Assembly (NCBI GenBank): GCA_029227635.1
Contig: JAQYAH010000005.1
Span: forward strand, 62,001-126,000
Origin: Clostridiales bacterium
Lineage (GTDB): Bacteria > Bacillota > Clostridia > Lachnospirales > Lachnospiraceae
Direction of reading: 5' to 3'
Length of the DNA stretch: 64,000 nucleotides
Below, piece after piece: positions 45,328 through 56,117 of the stretch. The notes beneath the pieces were generated by a model. The model saw only the letters and a list, made by a program, of their open reading frames with translations, searched no databases and was not told the DNA's origin. The position numbers and the translations under genes are program-made. Positions within the stretch are counted from its first letter, which is position 1. The number at the start of each line of letters is the position of its first letter.

Positions 45328-45981
45328 ATGCACGAGATTTTTGAGGGTATCGAAGCAGTGGTTTTCGATTTTGACGGAACACTTATCGATTCCCTGGGAA
45401 TGTGGCATGAAATCGATGTGGAATATACAAATATGCTGGGAGTTGATCTTCCGGAGAATTTTCAGAAGCAGATAGAGGGTATGCACTATCCGGACGTGGC
45501 CAGATATTTTAAGAAGCTTTTTAATATTGATAAAACTATAGAAGAAATAATGGCAGACTGGAATGAAATGGCTATTGATAGATATTCCAATTCTCTTAAG
45601 CTAAAAGAGGGATCGGTGGAACTGATGCAAATGCTCAAAAACAAAGGAATCCGTCTTGCCATTGCAACAAGTAATGCCCGGGAGCTTATTGATGCTTCTC
45701 TAAAGGGTCATGGGATAGATGGTTTTTTTTCTGTTCTCTGTACCAGCGAAGATGTGAAAAAAGGTAAGCCGGATCCGGAAGTGTACACCATTGCCGTCAG
45801 AAAGCTTAACATTGCTCCTGACAAGTGTCTTGCTTTCGAAGATCTTCCTATGGGGCTTATTTCCGCGAGAGATGCGGGGCTTAAAACCTGTGCGGTGTAC
45901 GATGAGTACTCGGAATATGTGGATTCTGAGAAGAGGAAGATAGCGGACTACTATGTAAGCAGTTTTAAAGAACTACTGTGA
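45328..45981 (+). CDS. HAD-superfamily phosphatase
   Basis: 217 residues from ATG 45328 after TTAGGAGGA (an ATG at 45310 inside rsmF is rejected). Motif I FDFDGTLID with the Asp nucleophile, motif II Thr in IATSN, Lys in KKGKPDP and motif IV FEDLPMGL. This is the beta-phosphoglucomutase/phosphatase-like subfamily with an alpha-helical cap. Substrate unknown. Confidence 0.9.
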   Translation: MHEIFEGIEAVVFDFDGTLIDSLGMWHEIDVEYTNMLGVDLPENFQKQIEGMHYPDVARYFKKLFNIDKTIEEIMADWNEMAIDRYSNSLKLKEGSVELMQMLKNKGIRLAIATSNARELIDASLKGHGIDGFFSVLCTSEDVKKGKPDPEVYTIAVRKLNIAPDKCLAFEDLPMGLISARDAGLKTCAVYDEYSEYVDSEKRKIADYYVSSFKELL

Positions 45982-45997
45982 TTGTTTGATCAAATTG

Positions 45998-46027
45998 TTG
46001 GTAACAGTAAAAGTTTTGTGTTATATT
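45998..46027 (+). promoter_or_regulatory. Candidate promoter for small membrane protein gene
   Basis: TTGGTA (45998-46003), 18-bp spacer, TATATT (46022-46027), about 30 bp before the ATG. Confidence 0.45.
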
Positions 46028-46056
46028 TTATATGTTGAAATGGGGTATCTTTTTTA

Positions 46057-46626
46057 ATGAAGAAAATTCCTTCCGGTAACACCGGATATCTTGATTACAA
46101 GAAGAAAGTATTGCTCATTCAGGTACTGATCTCTTTTGGAATTGTGGCGGCGATCTTTATCTGCGGATTGATCATTTTTCACACCAGGAAGAACGCCGTT
46201 ACTATCGTTGCGATTGTAGGAGTTTTACCTGCTGCCCGATGTCTTGTTAATTACATTGTCGCAGTACCTCATAAGTCCCTTGCAATAAATGATGCGAAGG
46301 ATATCAGAGAATGTGCCGGTGTGCTTCCTGTACTATATGATTATGTTTTTACCGCTAAGGAGGGAAGTTATCCGGTAGCGGCTTTTGCGTTGTCTGAAAA
46401 CACGATGTGTGGCTTATATTCCGGAAAACCCGAGGACATTTCGAAGGCCGAGAAGCATATTAAATCTATGCTGAAATCGGAAGGTCTTCACAAGTTTTCG
46501 GTGAAGCTTTTCTCCGATAAAACACAGTATCTTGAGCGGGTGAAGGAGATGTCGGGAAATCTCACGCCTCCCGGAGAGACAGGTCTATCCCGTCTTAGAA
46601 GCCTTTTTGAGAGCATTACACTGTAA
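46057..46626 (+). CDS. Hypothetical membrane protein
   Basis: 189 residues, not recognised. Two hydrophobic segments near the N-terminus (about residues 20-42 and 48-68) around an Arg/Lys loop, then a soluble region of ~115 residues with no motif. It starts 76 bp after the HAD gene and is 3 bp before an RluA-type gene. ATG 46057 after a GGGG stretch, with a moderate promoter upstream. Confidence 0.65.
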   Translation: MKKIPSGNTGYLDYKKKVLLIQVLISFGIVAAIFICGLIIFHTRKNAVTIVAIVGVLPAARCLVNYIVAVPHKSLAINDAKDIRECAGVLPVLYDYVFTAKEGSYPVAAFALSENTMCGLYSGKPEDISKAEKHIKSMLKSEGLHKFSVKLFSDKTQYLERVKEMSGNLTPPGETGLSRLRSLFESITL

Positions 46627-46629
46627 GTT

Positions 46630-47592
46630 ATGAAAGAGTTTAATATAACCGATAGAGAGAGCGGCCAGCGGTTTGACAAGTATTTGAAAAAGATCCTGAG
46701 GGAAGCTCCCGACAGTTTCATTTACAAGATGCTGAGAAAGAAGAATATCACCCTTAATAATTCCAAAGCTACCGGCAAGGAACACATTGAGAAGGGGGAT
46801 ATCGTAAAAATCTTCTTCACAGACGAGACTTTTGAAAAGTTCTCCGGTAATACTAAAGCATCAACGTTGGTAAAAGATGATCTGAACGTGATCTACGAAG
46901 ATAAGGATATTATCATAATCAATAAGCCTCAGGGGATGCTCTCTCAGAAAGCAAAACCCGGAGATATCTCTGCCAACGAGTTGATAGTTTCCCATCTTCT
47001 TAAGCGAGGAGAGCTAAAGGAAGTGGATCTCAGATCTTTTACTCCAGCGGTAGTTCACAGGCTGGACCGGAATACCACCGGTGCCCTTGCCGGAGGTAAA
47101 AGTAATCGTGGGCTGGCATTCCTTAGCGAACTCTTCAGAGAACGAAGTATTCACAAGTTCTATCATTGTATTGTTAAGGGAAGAGTTCAGCAGAAACGGG
47201 AGATACATGGATACCTGTTCAAAGATGAGAAGACCAACAAAGTCAGTATCTCTACGAATGAAATACCCGGTTCAGAGTTCATTCAGACTAAATATGAACC
47301 TTTGAAGGTTGGATCTGAGCTGACTCTTCTTCAGGTGGAATTAATCACCGGCAAGCCTCATCAGATCAGAGCGCATCTTGCCGCTGAAGGACACCCGATC
47401 ATTGGGGATAATAAGTACGGAGATAATGAAATAAATCACAGGTATTCCGGCATTTTAAAGACCCATAGTCTGATGCTCCATTCCAGAGAACTGGTTTTTC
47501 CTGAGAATGATGGTTATTTCTCATATTTGTCAGGAGAGAGCTTTGTGGCCCCTAAGCCGGATAGTTTTGTGAGGCTCGAGCAACTTATCTGA
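46630..47592 (+). CDS. RluA-family pseudouridine synthase
   Basis: 320 residues. N-terminal S4-like domain (FDKYLKKILREAPDSFIYKM), then the RluA catalytic domain with VVHRLDRNTTGAL holding the Asp, and PHQIRAHLAAEGHPI. It is the RluC/D type acting on rRNA, though the exact site cannot be read. The 'GKSNRGLAFLSELF' stretch replaces the usual A-K-S/T. A second family member is at the right window edge. Confidence 0.93.
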   Translation: MKEFNITDRESGQRFDKYLKKILREAPDSFIYKMLRKKNITLNNSKATGKEHIEKGDIVKIFFTDETFEKFSGNTKASTLVKDDLNVIYEDKDIIIINKPQGMLSQKAKPGDISANELIVSHLLKRGELKEVDLRSFTPAVVHRLDRNTTGALAGGKSNRGLAFLSELFRERSIHKFYHCIVKGRVQQKREIHGYLFKDEKTNKVSISTNEIPGSEFIQTKYEPLKVGSELTLLQVELITGKPHQIRAHLAAEGHPIIGDNKYGDNEINHRYSGILKTHSLMLHSRELVFPENDGYFSYLSGESFVAPKPDSFVRLEQLI

Positions 47593-47612
47593 TTATTCAA
47601 AAGGAAGAGTAA

Positions 47613-48449
47613 ATGAATTTTTTAGATTTTATCAAAGCAATAGTATTCGGAATTGTTGAGGGAATCACAGAATGGCTTCCCGTTAGCAGTACCGGACATA
47701 TGATTCTTCTTGAGAAGATAATGCCTCTTAATGTTTCCGAGACTTTTATGGAAATGTTTCTGGTGGTTGTTCAGCTGGGAGCAGTTCTGGCGGTGGTTGT
47801 CATTTATTGGAATCGGCTATGGCCTCTGAAGCGTTCAGTAAAGACAGGAGGAATAAAGCTTTCCCGAAGCAAGGTACTTCTCTGGTGTAAAATAGTTGTT
47901 GCATGTTTTCCTGCGGCAATAGTAGGACTTACACTGGACGATTTTTTTGAAAAACATTTCTACAACTACATCAGCGTTGCCATAGCTCTCATTGTGGTTG
48001 GAATTCTTTTTATTATTGTGGAAAACAGAAACCAGGGGCATGTTCCTGAAGTAACAAAGATATCAGATATCAGCTGGAGGACAGCACTTATAATCGGAGG
48101 ATTTCAGGTTATAGCAGCGATATTCCCCGGTGTTTCAAGGTCCGGGGCAACGATTCTCGGAGCAATACTGATTGGTGTTTCTAGAAGTTGTGCTGCAGAA
48201 TTCACCTTCTATCTGGCCATCCCGGTAATGTTCGGTGCAAGCCTTCTGAAGGTTATTAAGCTCGGACTTGCGTTTTCCTTCGGAGAGATTCTAACGTTGA
48301 TAATCAGCATGGTTGTGGCTTTTGCTGTGTCCATGGCTGCCATAAAATTTCTGGTTGGATATGTTAAGAAGCACAACTTTACTATTTTTGGCTTCTACCG
48401 TATCATTCTCGGAGTTATTGTTCTTCTGGCATCATTTTTGTTAAAGTAG
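47613..48449 (+). CDS. uppP: Undecaprenyl-diphosphatase (BacA type)
   Basis: 278 residues with about eight membrane spans. The family motifs GIVEGITEWLPVSSTGHM (EGxTE and SSTGH) and FPGVSRSGATI are complete. It recycles the lipid carrier for peptidoglycan. ATG 47613 after AAGGAAGAG. Confidence 0.96.
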   Translation: MNFLDFIKAIVFGIVEGITEWLPVSSTGHMILLEKIMPLNVSETFMEMFLVVVQLGAVLAVVVIYWNRLWPLKRSVKTGGIKLSRSKVLLWCKIVVACFPAAIVGLTLDDFFEKHFYNYISVAIALIVVGILFIIVENRNQGHVPEVTKISDISWRTALIIGGFQVIAAIFPGVSRSGATILGAILIGVSRSCAAEFTFYLAIPVMFGASLLKVIKLGLAFSFGEILTLIISMVVAFAVSMAAIKFLVGYVKKHNFTIFGFYRIILGVIVLLASFLLK

Positions 48450-48460
48450 GAGAATCTTCT

Positions 48461-48994
48461 TTGAGTACTTGGAATTCTAGAGGCCTCAGAGGCTCTTCTC
48501 TGGAGGAATTTGTAAATATTACCAATGATGCATATCACAAGGAGAATTTGGCACTGATACAGAAGGTACCCACTCCAATTACTCCCGTGAAGATAGACAA
48601 AGAGAGTCGGCATATTACACTGGCTTATTTTGAACAGAAAAGTACCGTGGATTACATTGGAGCAGTGCAGGGTATACCTGTGTGTTTCGATGCAAAAGAG
48701 TGCCATGCGGATACTTTTCCCCTTGCGAATATTCATGAGCATCAGGTCAGTTTCATGAGTGATTTTGAGAAGCAGGGAGGCATCTCCTTCATTCTCATTT
48801 ATTTTTCAAAAGACGATCTTTACTACTATCTCCGTTTTGAGGAGATGATCCGGTTCTGGAACAGGGGAAATTTGGGGGGCAGAAAAAGCTTCACAAAGTC
48901 AGAACTTGAGGATAGATTTTTTTTCAAAGCCAAGGGTTTCAGGATCCCCTACCTGGAAATGCTGCTGCAAGATCTGAATGAGAGGGATGAATAA
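48461..48994 (+). CDS. recU: Holliday junction resolvase RecU
   Basis: 177 residues from TTG 48461 (AGGAG upstream). NSRGLRGSSLEEFVNITND, KVPTPITPVKID, and the active-site run STVDYIGAVQGIPVCFDAKE. By position Asp64, Asp77 and Lys79 match B. subtilis D88, E101 and K103, so the central acid is Asp instead of Glu. LANIHEHQVSFM matches the family. It resolves recombination junctions. Not beside a penicillin-binding protein gene as in Bacilli, but between uppP and hisZ. Confidence 0.85.
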   Translation: MSTWNSRGLRGSSLEEFVNITNDAYHKENLALIQKVPTPITPVKIDKESRHITLAYFEQKSTVDYIGAVQGIPVCFDAKECHADTFPLANIHEHQVSFMSDFEKQGGISFILIYFSKDDLYYYLRFEEMIRFWNRGNLGGRKSFTKSELEDRFFFKAKGFRIPYLEMLLQDLNERDE

Positions 48995-50266
48995 ATGACA
49001 AGAAGATTATTACACACACCGGAGGGTGTAAGAGATGTTTTTGGAAATGAATTTGATTCCAAATGTGCAATTCAAAACGGTGTGGACAAGGTTCTGAAGA
49101 AATACGGATACAGAGGGATTCAGACTCCTATCCTTGAGTATTTTGAAGTTTTTAATAAAGAGAAGAGTACTGCTTCATCAAAGAATCTTTATAAATTCTT
49201 TGACAGAGATGGAAACACCCTTGTATTGAGACCGGATATCACGCCTTCTATTGCCAGAGCCTGTGCCACTGTTATGGAGAATGAAGCTCTTCCTCTAAGG
49301 CTGCGTTATATGGGAAGTACTTTCTACAATCATTCCAGCTACAGAGGTGAACTGAAAGAAACCACAGTTGTTGGAGCTGAGCTTCTGGGTGATGACTCTG
49401 TGGAAGCAGATGCAGAGATGATCGCTATGGCGGTAGAGTGCCTTGATCATATCGGCATGAGTGAATTCCAGATCAGCATTGGTATGAATGAGTTTTTCCA
49501 GAGTGTTGTGGAGGAGACAAGTCTTGATGAGGATTCTGTGGAAGAACTCAGAACTCTTATCATTAATAAGAATACCTTTGGTGTAAAACGACTTGTGGAA
49601 GAGAAGAATGTTACACCCCTGTTTAAGACTGTATTCCTACGTATTCCCACCCTTTTTGGCGGAAGCGAAGTGCTTAAGACTGCTTATCACCTTTCCGTAA
49701 ACCAGAGAGGTATCGACGCTATTGAAAGGCTCATGAAGCTCAATGAACTTCTGAAGCTCTATCACGTTGAGGATAAGGTAACCTTCGATCTCAGTATGCT
49801 TGGAAGCTATGAGTACTATACCGGCGTTACTTTCAGAGCGTATACTCTTGGTTCCGGTGACGCGGTGGTCAAAGGCGGCCGTTACGATAATCTTATCGGA
49901 AAGTTTGGAAGAGAGACTCAGGCGGTAGGATTTGTCTGTGACATCGATGAGCTTCTCGGGGCTCTTGCCCACCAGAAGAAGGCTCCTCAGAGAGTGGAGA
50001 AGATCTCTGCTGTGCTCTACAATGTTGACGATACCTATTCCGCGATTCAGCTGGCAAATCAGCTCAGAAGTCAGGGACAGAACGTAGCACTTTTTGCCTA
50101 TCACGATGAAGATGAGTTTTTCCGGTTAGAGGACAAGGCGGTAGCAGAAAAAGTGGACTATCTTCTGGTGCTTCGGGAAGAGGGCAAAGTGGATTTCACA
50201 GAAATAGCAACCAATGGATCAAGGACCTACAGTCTTTCATCGTTTTTTGCAAAGGGGGATAAATAA
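48995..50266 (+). CDS. hisZ: ATP phosphoribosyltransferase regulatory subunit HisZ
   Basis: 423 residues. HisRS-like catalytic fold without tRNA binding: [24 protein letters not shown], and [15 protein letters not shown]. It pairs with the short HisG that follows (one-base overlap TAATG). It starts right after the recU stop, so recU and the his genes are likely co-transcribed. Confidence 0.95.
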   Translation: MTRRLLHTPEGVRDVFGNEFDSKCAIQNGVDKVLKKYGYRGIQTPILEYFEVFNKEKSTASSKNLYKFFDRDGNTLVLRPDITPSIARACATVMENEALPLRLRYMGSTFYNHSSYRGELKETTVVGAELLGDDSVEADAEMIAMAVECLDHIGMSEFQISIGMNEFFQSVVEETSLDEDSVEELRTLIINKNTFGVKRLVEEKNVTPLFKTVFLRIPTLFGGSEVLKTAYHLSVNQRGIDAIERLMKLNELLKLYHVEDKVTFDLSMLGSYEYYTGVTFRAYTLGSGDAVVKGGRYDNLIGKFGRETQAVGFVCDIDELLGALAHQKKAPQRVEKISAVLYNVDDTYSAIQLANQLRSQGQNVALFAYHDEDEFFRLEDKAVAEKVDYLLVLREEGKVDFTEIATNGSRTYSLSSFFAKGDK

Positions 50267-50916
50267 TGGAGTATCTTACAATTGCATTAGGAAAAGGACG
50301 ACTGGCCAAGAAAACTCTGGAGATCCTTGAAAAGATCGGAATTACCTGTGAGGAGATACACGATAAGAGCTCCCGAAAGCTTATTTTTACCGATGAAGAG
50401 AATAAGATCCGCTTCTTCTTATCTAAAGTACCTGATGTTCCCACATATGTTGAGTACGGTGCAGCGGATATTGGCGTTGTAGGAAAGGACACTATTCTGG
50501 AGGAAGGCAGAAAAGCCTACGAGGTTCTCGACCTGGGATTTGGTGCCTGCAGAATGTGCGTGTGCGGACCTCCCGAAGCGGCAGAATGTCTTAAGCACAA
50601 GGATCGCATCAGGGTGGCCACTAAGTATCCCAACATTGCAAAAGATTATTTTTACAATGAGCGCCATCAGACGGTAGAAATCATAAAACTTAACGGTTCA
50701 ATCGAGCTTGCTCCTATACTCGGACTTACCGATGTCATAGTGGACATTGTGGAAACTGGAACGACTTTAAAGGAAAACGGACTCGTAGTACTGGAAGAAG
50801 TATGTCCTTTGTCAGCAAGATTAATTGTCAACCCTGTGAGTATGAGACTTGAGAATGAGAGAATCACCAATCTTATCAGTGCGATTCAGAATCTGTTAGA
50901 TGAAAAAGAGGATTAG
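50266..50916 (+). CDS. hisG: ATP phosphoribosyltransferase, short form
   Basis: 216 residues, the short type that needs His[19 protein letters not shown] start, [12 protein letters not shown], and the late [19 protein letters not shown]. First step of histidine synthesis from PRPP and ATP. Confidence 0.96.
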   Translation: MEYLTIALGKGRLAKKTLEILEKIGITCEEIHDKSSRKLIFTDEENKIRFFLSKVPDVPTYVEYGAADIGVVGKDTILEEGRKAYEVLDLGFGACRMCVCGPPEAAECLKHKDRIRVATKYPNIAKDYFYNERHQTVEIIKLNGSIELAPILGLTDVIVDIVETGTTLKENGLVVLEEVCPLSARLIVNPVSMRLENERITNLISAIQNLLDEKED

Positions 50917-50931
50917 AGAGGCAATCGGAAT

Positions 50932-52221
50932 ATGAAAATAGAATTTCTCGATGAGAATACCAAGAAAAATGTACTGGAAGATCTTTTAAAGAGAAGCCCT
51001 TCCCAGTACCCGGAATTTGAGTCCAGAGTGTCAGCAATTCTTGACAATATTAAGGCGAATGGTGACAAGGCACTATTTGACTACACAGAGCAGTTTGATA
51101 AAGTACGGTTTGACAGCGAAACTGTGAGAGTAACCCGGGAGGAGATTGAAGAGGCATATTCCCTGGTTTCAGAAAGACTTATTGAGGTTATCAGAGCTTC
51201 CAAAGCGAAGATCACAAAGTTTCACGAGAAGCAAAAGAGAAACAGCTGGTTTACAATCGAAGACGACGGAATTCTTCTTGGACAGAAGATCACTCCCCTG
51301 GAAAGAGTGGGAGTATATGTTCCCGGGGGAAAAGCAGCTTATCCTTCATCAGTGCTCATGAACATACTACCCGCTAAAGTTGCCGGGGTTGATCATATTG
51401 TCATGGTTACTCCTCCGGGAAAAGACGGCAAAGTTAACCCTAACACCCTGGTTGCGGCAAATGAAGCCGGAGCTGATGTTATCTACAAGGTGGGTGGAGC
51501 ACAGGCAGTGGCAGCCCTTGCCTATGGTACCGAGACCATTCCCAAAGTGGACAAGATAGTCGGTCCGGGCAATATCTATGTAGCTCTTGCAAAAAAAGCA
51601 GTATACGGAAATGTGAGCATTGACTCAGTAGCCGGCCCCAGTGAGATCCTTGTGCTTGCCGATGAGACTGCCAACCCTCATTTTGTCGCAGCAGATTTAC
51701 TCTCTCAGGCTGAACATGATGAGTTAGCTTCTGCAATTCTGGTTACCACAAGCAAAGAACTGGCAGAGAAGGTCAATGAGGAGATTAAATGTTATCTTGA
51801 GAAGCTCCCCAGAAGAGAGATTATGGAGAAGTCTCTTGAAAACTATGGCCACATTCTGGTTGCTGAGAACATGGACGATGCTTTTGACATTGTGAATGAT
51901 ATTGCTTCAGAGCATTTGGAGATCCACACAAAGGATCCCAATGCTGACATGAGAAGAGTCAGAAATGCTGGTGCTATCTTCCTTGGTTCCTACGCTTCCG
52001 AACCTTTAGGAGATTATTTTGCGGGCCCGAATCACATTCTGCCCACAAACGGAACTGCAAAATTCTTTTCTCCTTTAGGAGTTGACGATTTCATAAAGAA
52101 ATCGAGCATTATATCCTACAGTGAGGAAGCTCTCAGAAGAGAAAAAGACAAGATTATTGACTTTGCAGAGGCTGAAGGTCTTACAGCCCATGCAAATTCT
52201 ATTAAGGTTAGATTTGAGTAA
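50932..52221 (+). CDS. hisD: Histidinol dehydrogenase
   Basis: 429 residues. [31 protein letters not shown], the zinc/catalytic [11 protein letters not shown] and SEHLEIHT, and [20 protein letters not shown]. Converts histidinol to histidine. Confidence 0.96.
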   Translation: MKIEFLDENTKKNVLEDLLKRSPSQYPEFESRVSAILDNIKANGDKALFDYTEQFDKVRFDSETVRVTREEIEEAYSLVSERLIEVIRASKAKITKFHEKQKRNSWFTIEDDGILLGQKITPLERVGVYVPGGKAAYPSSVLMNILPAKVAGVDHIVMVTPPGKDGKVNPNTLVAANEAGADVIYKVGGAQAVAALAYGTETIPKVDKIVGPGNIYVALAKKAVYGNVSIDSVAGPSEILVLADETANPHFVAADLLSQAEHDELASAILVTTSKELAEKVNEEIKCYLEKLPRREIMEKSLENYGHILVAENMDDAFDIVNDIASEHLEIHTKDPNADMRRVRNAGAIFLGSYASEPLGDYFAGPNHILPTNGTAKFFSPLGVDDFIKKSSIISYSEEALRREKDKIIDFAEAEGLTAHANSIKVRFE

Positions 52222-52235
52222 GAGGTTTAGTGATA

Positions 52236-53522
52236 ATGATTTCAAAGAAACTCATTCCCGCTATTTTTATGCATAAAGCAGAACCCTGTAGATCTTATTC
52301 CGACAGAACAAACCTTGGAATTTTTATACAGGATCTTGCCCTTGACATGGCAAACAGAGGGGCTGATGCCATAATTGTATTTGATCTTTCAGATTCAGAC
52401 TTCGATCACTACCAGACCATGAAACGTCTTCAGAAGACAACGGATCTCGTACAGATTCCCATTTATATCGCGGGAAATGTGGAGAAGATCGAAGATGTGA
52501 GAAAGTGTTTTTCTGCCGGCGCAGAAAAAGTAATCATCAACATGTCTGAGCCGGATTCAGGTGAACTTCTCAGAGAAGCTTCAAGGATGTTTGGTAGAGA
52601 CCGTATTGCTGCCTCCGTAACCAGCTTTGATGCTTACTTCAAGCATCAAAAGATGCTCAGCGAGTCCGGAGCAGAAGTGATCTTTATGAATCCCAGAGAT
52701 ATAGTATCCGCTCAGATGATGAGTGACGATATTTCATGTATTCTGGTAATCGCGGATATGAGTAAGGAGGAAGGAATTGAGACCCTGCAGAAAGAGGGTA
52801 TTAATGCAATCGCCTCCGGATTTCTGAATGAACCGGGCTTCAACTTCGTGGCATTCCGCAGAGAGTGCCTTGATCTTGGAATCCACATGAATGTTCTTGA
52901 GAGCAGCATTCCATTTTCCGAGTTTAAAACTGATGCAAATGGTCTGGTTCCGGTAATAGTTCAGGATTACAAAACCGGAGAAAATCTTATGCTCGCCTAC
53001 ATGAATGAGGAGTCGTATGGGATGACTCTTGAAATCGGCAAGATGGTCTATTACAGCCGAAGCCGCCAAAAGCTCTGGCTCAAAGGAGAGACCTCAGGTC
53101 ATTTTCAGTATGTCAAGTCTATGACAATTGACTGTGATAAAGACACCATCTTGGCCAAGGTGGCTCAGGTGGGGCCCGCCTGCCATACCGGAAATCCCAC
53201 CTGCTTTTTCACTCCTCTTTTTGGAAAAGATTACGATGAAAAAAATCCTATTCGTGTGCTCAACAGCATTATGGATATCATCAACAACAGAAAGGGAGAT
53301 TCCTCAACGGATATCTATTCCAACTACCTTATGAACAGAGGCCTTGACCAAATACTAAAAAAGGTAGGAGAAGAGACAGCAGAAATGATAGTTGCGGCAA
53401 AGAACACTGATCTTCAGGATCTCACCTATGAGATCTCCGACCTTGTTTATCATATAATGGTTCTGATGGCGGTAAAAGGCATCAAGTGGGATGATATTGT
53501 CAAAGAACTTTCCCGAAGATAG
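52236..53522 (+). CDS. hisI: HisF-like barrel fused to bifunctional HisIE
   Basis: 428 residues from ATG 52236 (AGAGGT upstream; GTG 52230 rejected). Residues 1-215 resemble HisF/HisA ([44 protein letters not shown]) but lack the loop-1 catalytic Asp region ([12 protein letters not shown]). Residues 230-330 are HisI ([17 protein letters not shown]; Asp299, Asp301, Asp303 and Cys300, Cys316, Cys323). Residues 340-428 are HisE ([30 protein letters not shown]). It does steps 2 and 3 of His synthesis; the N-terminal domain seems non-catalytic. Confidence 0.92.
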   Translation: MISKKLIPAIFMHKAEPCRSYSDRTNLGIFIQDLALDMANRGADAIIVFDLSDSDFDHYQTMKRLQKTTDLVQIPIYIAGNVEKIEDVRKCFSAGAEKVIINMSEPDSGELLREASRMFGRDRIAASVTSFDAYFKHQKMLSESGAEVIFMNPRDIVSAQMMSDDISCILVIADMSKEEGIETLQKEGINAIASGFLNEPGFNFVAFRRECLDLGIHMNVLESSIPFSEFKTDANGLVPVIVQDYKTGENLMLAYMNEESYGMTLEIGKMVYYSRSRQKLWLKGETSGHFQYVKSMTIDCDKDTILAKVAQVGPACHTGNPTCFFTPLFGKDYDEKNPIRVLNSIMDIINNRKGDSSTDIYSNYLMNRGLDQILKKVGEETAEMIVAAKNTDLQDLTYEISDLVYHIMVLMAVKGIKWDDIVKELSRR

Positions 53523-53533
53523 AGAGGCTTCTT

Positions 53534-54739
53534 TTGAGCGAAAAACTTTTGATCACTCAATTTAATAATAAAGACTTGTGTGTTTTTTGCGAGGGAATGG
53601 AAGTTAAGGAGATTCGATGCGCCGGAGAGTCCTCTGAAGCTGTTCTTGGTGACGTTTATATAGGACGAGTGGAAAAAATTCGCGAAGATATCCATGCTGC
53701 TTTCGTGGAGATTGGGCCGGGAAAGAGTTGTTTCTTTCATCTTGAGGAGGCCAAAAATAGCATCTTTACCGCTAGATATGGCAATAAGCCCTTAAACTAT
53801 GGAGATGAGCTTATCGTTCAGGTCAGCAGGGAAGGTTTTGGTGAGAAACTGCCAAGTGTCACCGGCAACATAAGTCTCACCGGGGAATACTCAGTTTTAA
53901 CCAGCGGCAAAAAAACATTTGGAGTTTCCCACAGAATACCTCAGGCAAAAAGGGATTCTCTATATCAACTTCTAAGTGATCGATGCACCGATGATTTCGG
54001 CTTTGTAATAAGAACCAACGCCGTCTCCGCGTCTGATTCTCAGATTATCTCGGAAATGGAAGAGTTAACACAGGAGTTGGAGGCCCTAAAAGCCAAGGCT
54101 GTGACAAGAAAGTGCTTTTCCCTTTTGAAAAAAGCAGTTCCCGACTATGAAAAAGCTGTCATAGATCTGAATAAAGAGGGAGAGACTGAAATCATTACAG
54201 ACATCCCAGAGATTTATGATAAGCTCCAAGTTCTTTTGCAAAAAAAATATCCTGAGTTTACCGTAAAACTCCGGTTTTACGACGATAAGATGCTTTCACT
54301 GGCTGCGCTTTATGACTTAAAGAATGTCATCCACAAAGCGCTTAGAGAAAAAGTCTGGCTTAAATCCGGAGGTTTTCTCATTATTCAGCCAACAGAAGCT
54401 ATGACTGTAATAGACGTAAACTCCGGAAAGGCATTAGCAAGAGGAAAAGCGGCTAAGAGAGACTTACAGTATAAGATCAACCTTGAGGCGGCAGAAGAGA
54501 TTCCAAGGCAGTTAAGGCTCAGAAATCTTTCAGGTATCATCATCACAGATTTTATTAACATGGACGATGACCAAAGAATGCAGAGTATTGCATCTCACCT
54601 GGATGCCTGCCTAAAAAAAGATCCGGTCACCTCAAAGGTGGTTGACATTACCGGTCTTCAGCTAATAGAGATGACCAGAAAAAAGGTAAGAAAACCTTTA
54701 TCGGATTATTTTAGATATAAACCAGATATGGAGGACTAG
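53534..54739 (+). CDS. rng: Ribonuclease G/E family protein lacking the zinc-link
   Basis: 401 residues from TTG 53534 (GAGAGG upstream). S1 domain near residues 35-115 ([20 protein letters not shown]), catalytic Asp294 in VIDVNSGKA and Asp339 in [11 protein letters not shown]. It ends at [15 protein letters not shown], where E. coli RNase G/E continues to CPxC and the small domain. So it is ~90 residues shorter. The stop is a normal in-frame TAG; tyrS follows closely. Confidence 0.9.
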   Translation: MSEKLLITQFNNKDLCVFCEGMEVKEIRCAGESSEAVLGDVYIGRVEKIREDIHAAFVEIGPGKSCFFHLEEAKNSIFTARYGNKPLNYGDELIVQVSREGFGEKLPSVTGNISLTGEYSVLTSGKKTFGVSHRIPQAKRDSLYQLLSDRCTDDFGFVIRTNAVSASDSQIISEMEELTQELEALKAKAVTRKCFSLLKKAVPDYEKAVIDLNKEGETEIITDIPEIYDKLQVLLQKKYPEFTVKLRFYDDKMLSLAALYDLKNVIHKALREKVWLKSGGFLIIQPTEAMTVIDVNSGKALARGKAAKRDLQYKINLEAAEEIPRQLRLRNLSGIIITDFINMDDDQRMQSIASHLDACLKKDPVTSKVVDITGLQLIEMTRKKVRKPLSDYFRYKPDMED

Positions 54740-54743
54740 TTTT

Positions 54744-55967
54744 ATGAAAATTTACGAGGAACTTCAGGCTAGAGGCCTGATAGCTCAGGTTACAGACGAG
54801 AAGGAGATCAGAGAACTGATCAACAACGGAAAAGCTAAGTTCTATATTGGCTTTGACCCTACTGCGGATAGTCTCCATGTTGGTCACTTCATGGCGCTTT
54901 GCCTTATGAAAAGACTTCAGATGGCAGGAAATACCCCTGTCGTACTCCTTGGCGGAGGAACCGGTATGATCGGTGACCCTTCCGGAAAGACTGACATGCG
55001 CAAAATGCTCACACCCGAGACTATTTTGCACAACTGTGACTGCTTCCTTAAGCAGATCGGAAGGTTTATTGACCTCACTGACGGTAAAGCAATCGTTGTT
55101 AATAACAAAGACTGGCTTCTCAATCTGAATTATGTTGACCTGCTCAGAGAAGTAGGACCCCATTTCTCCGTAAACCGTATGCTCACAGCAGAGTGTTACA
55201 AACAGAGAATGGAGAGAGGACTTACTTTCCTTGAATTCAACTATATGATCATGCAGAGCTACGACTTCTATCACCTTTATAAAGAACATGGTGTAAACAT
55301 GCAGTTCGGAGGAGATGATCAGTGGAGCAATATGCTTGGAGGTACCGAGCTGATCAGAAGAAAACTTGGAAAAGACGCCTATGCAATGACTATAACCCTG
55401 CTTCTCAACAGTGAAGGCAAAAAGATGGGCAAAACTGTAAACGGTGCAGTCTGGCTAGATCCTGAGAAGACATCTCCTTTTGATTTCTACCAGTACTGGA
55501 GAAACGTAGCGGACAGCGATGTTCTGAAATGTATCCGAATGCTCACATTCCTTCCTGTGGAGGAAATCGATAAGATGAATAAGTGGGAGGGTGCACAGCT
55601 CAATACTGCAAAAGAGATCCTTGCTTACGAACTTACCAAGCTTGTTCACGGTGAGGAAGAAGCAGAGAAAGCAAAGGCTTCAGCTAAAGCTCTTTTTGCA
55701 GGTGGAAATGCAGCAGAGATGCCCACTGCCGAACTCTCAGAAGAAGATTTCACGGACGGTGTGATTGACCTCAACACTGCAATCTTCAAGAGTGGTCTTG
55801 TTTCCACAAAGTCCGAGGGAAGAAGGGCAATTGAGCAGGGAGGTGTCTCCATAGACGGAGAGAAGAACACCGATATACGTTACCCTATTCCTCTTGAAAA
55901 GTTCAAGGGAGAGGGCGTCGTTCTCAAGCGAGGAAAGAAGAATTTCCGCAGGGTAGTAGTAAAATAA
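54744..55967 (+). CDS. tyrS: Tyrosine--tRNA ligase
   Basis: 407 residues. [19 protein letters not shown] holds the HIGH-like site, KKMGKTVNG the KMSKS loop, and an S4-like C-terminal domain follows. ATG 54744 after GGAGGACT. There is no T-box leader in the short gap behind rng. Confidence 0.96.
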   Translation: MKIYEELQARGLIAQVTDEKEIRELINNGKAKFYIGFDPTADSLHVGHFMALCLMKRLQMAGNTPVVLLGGGTGMIGDPSGKTDMRKMLTPETILHNCDCFLKQIGRFIDLTDGKAIVVNNKDWLLNLNYVDLLREVGPHFSVNRMLTAECYKQRMERGLTFLEFNYMIMQSYDFYHLYKEHGVNMQFGGDDQWSNMLGGTELIRRKLGKDAYAMTITLLLNSEGKKMGKTVNGAVWLDPEKTSPFDFYQYWRNVADSDVLKCIRMLTFLPVEEIDKMNKWEGAQLNTAKEILAYELTKLVHGEEEAEKAKASAKALFAGGNAAEMPTAELSEEDFTDGVIDLNTAIFKSGLVSTKSEGRRAIEQGGVSIDGEKNTDIRYPIPLEKFKGEGVVLKRGKKNFRRVVVK

Positions 55968-56001
55968 TCACTGTATCTTGTAGAAAAAAGAAATAATTAT
56001 C

Positions 56002-56030
56002 TTGATTTAGTGTTTTCATTATGCTATTAT
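56002..56030 (+). promoter_or_regulatory. rplU promoter
   Basis: TTGATT (56002-56007), 17-bp spacer, TATTAT (56025-56030); TSS near 56037. Confidence 0.7.
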
Positions 56031-56036
56031 TCAAGA

Positions 56037-56105
56037 GTATGGCCGCACAAGAAGGTAGAAGTATTATCATTGCGATAATCACCGTAATTGGCGAGATTTG
56101 GAATA
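56037..56105 (+). promoter_or_regulatory. Candidate L21 (rplU) leader
   Basis: From the predicted TSS: GGCCGCACAAGAAGGT, then ATTATC/GATAAT hairpin (56068-56085 region), ACC closing GGT, and GGCG closing GCC, i.e. nested pairs. The position and pattern fit the Firmicute L21 autoregulatory leader, recalled not searched. Confidence 0.55.
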
Positions 56106-56117
56106 AGGAGGTGCCTT

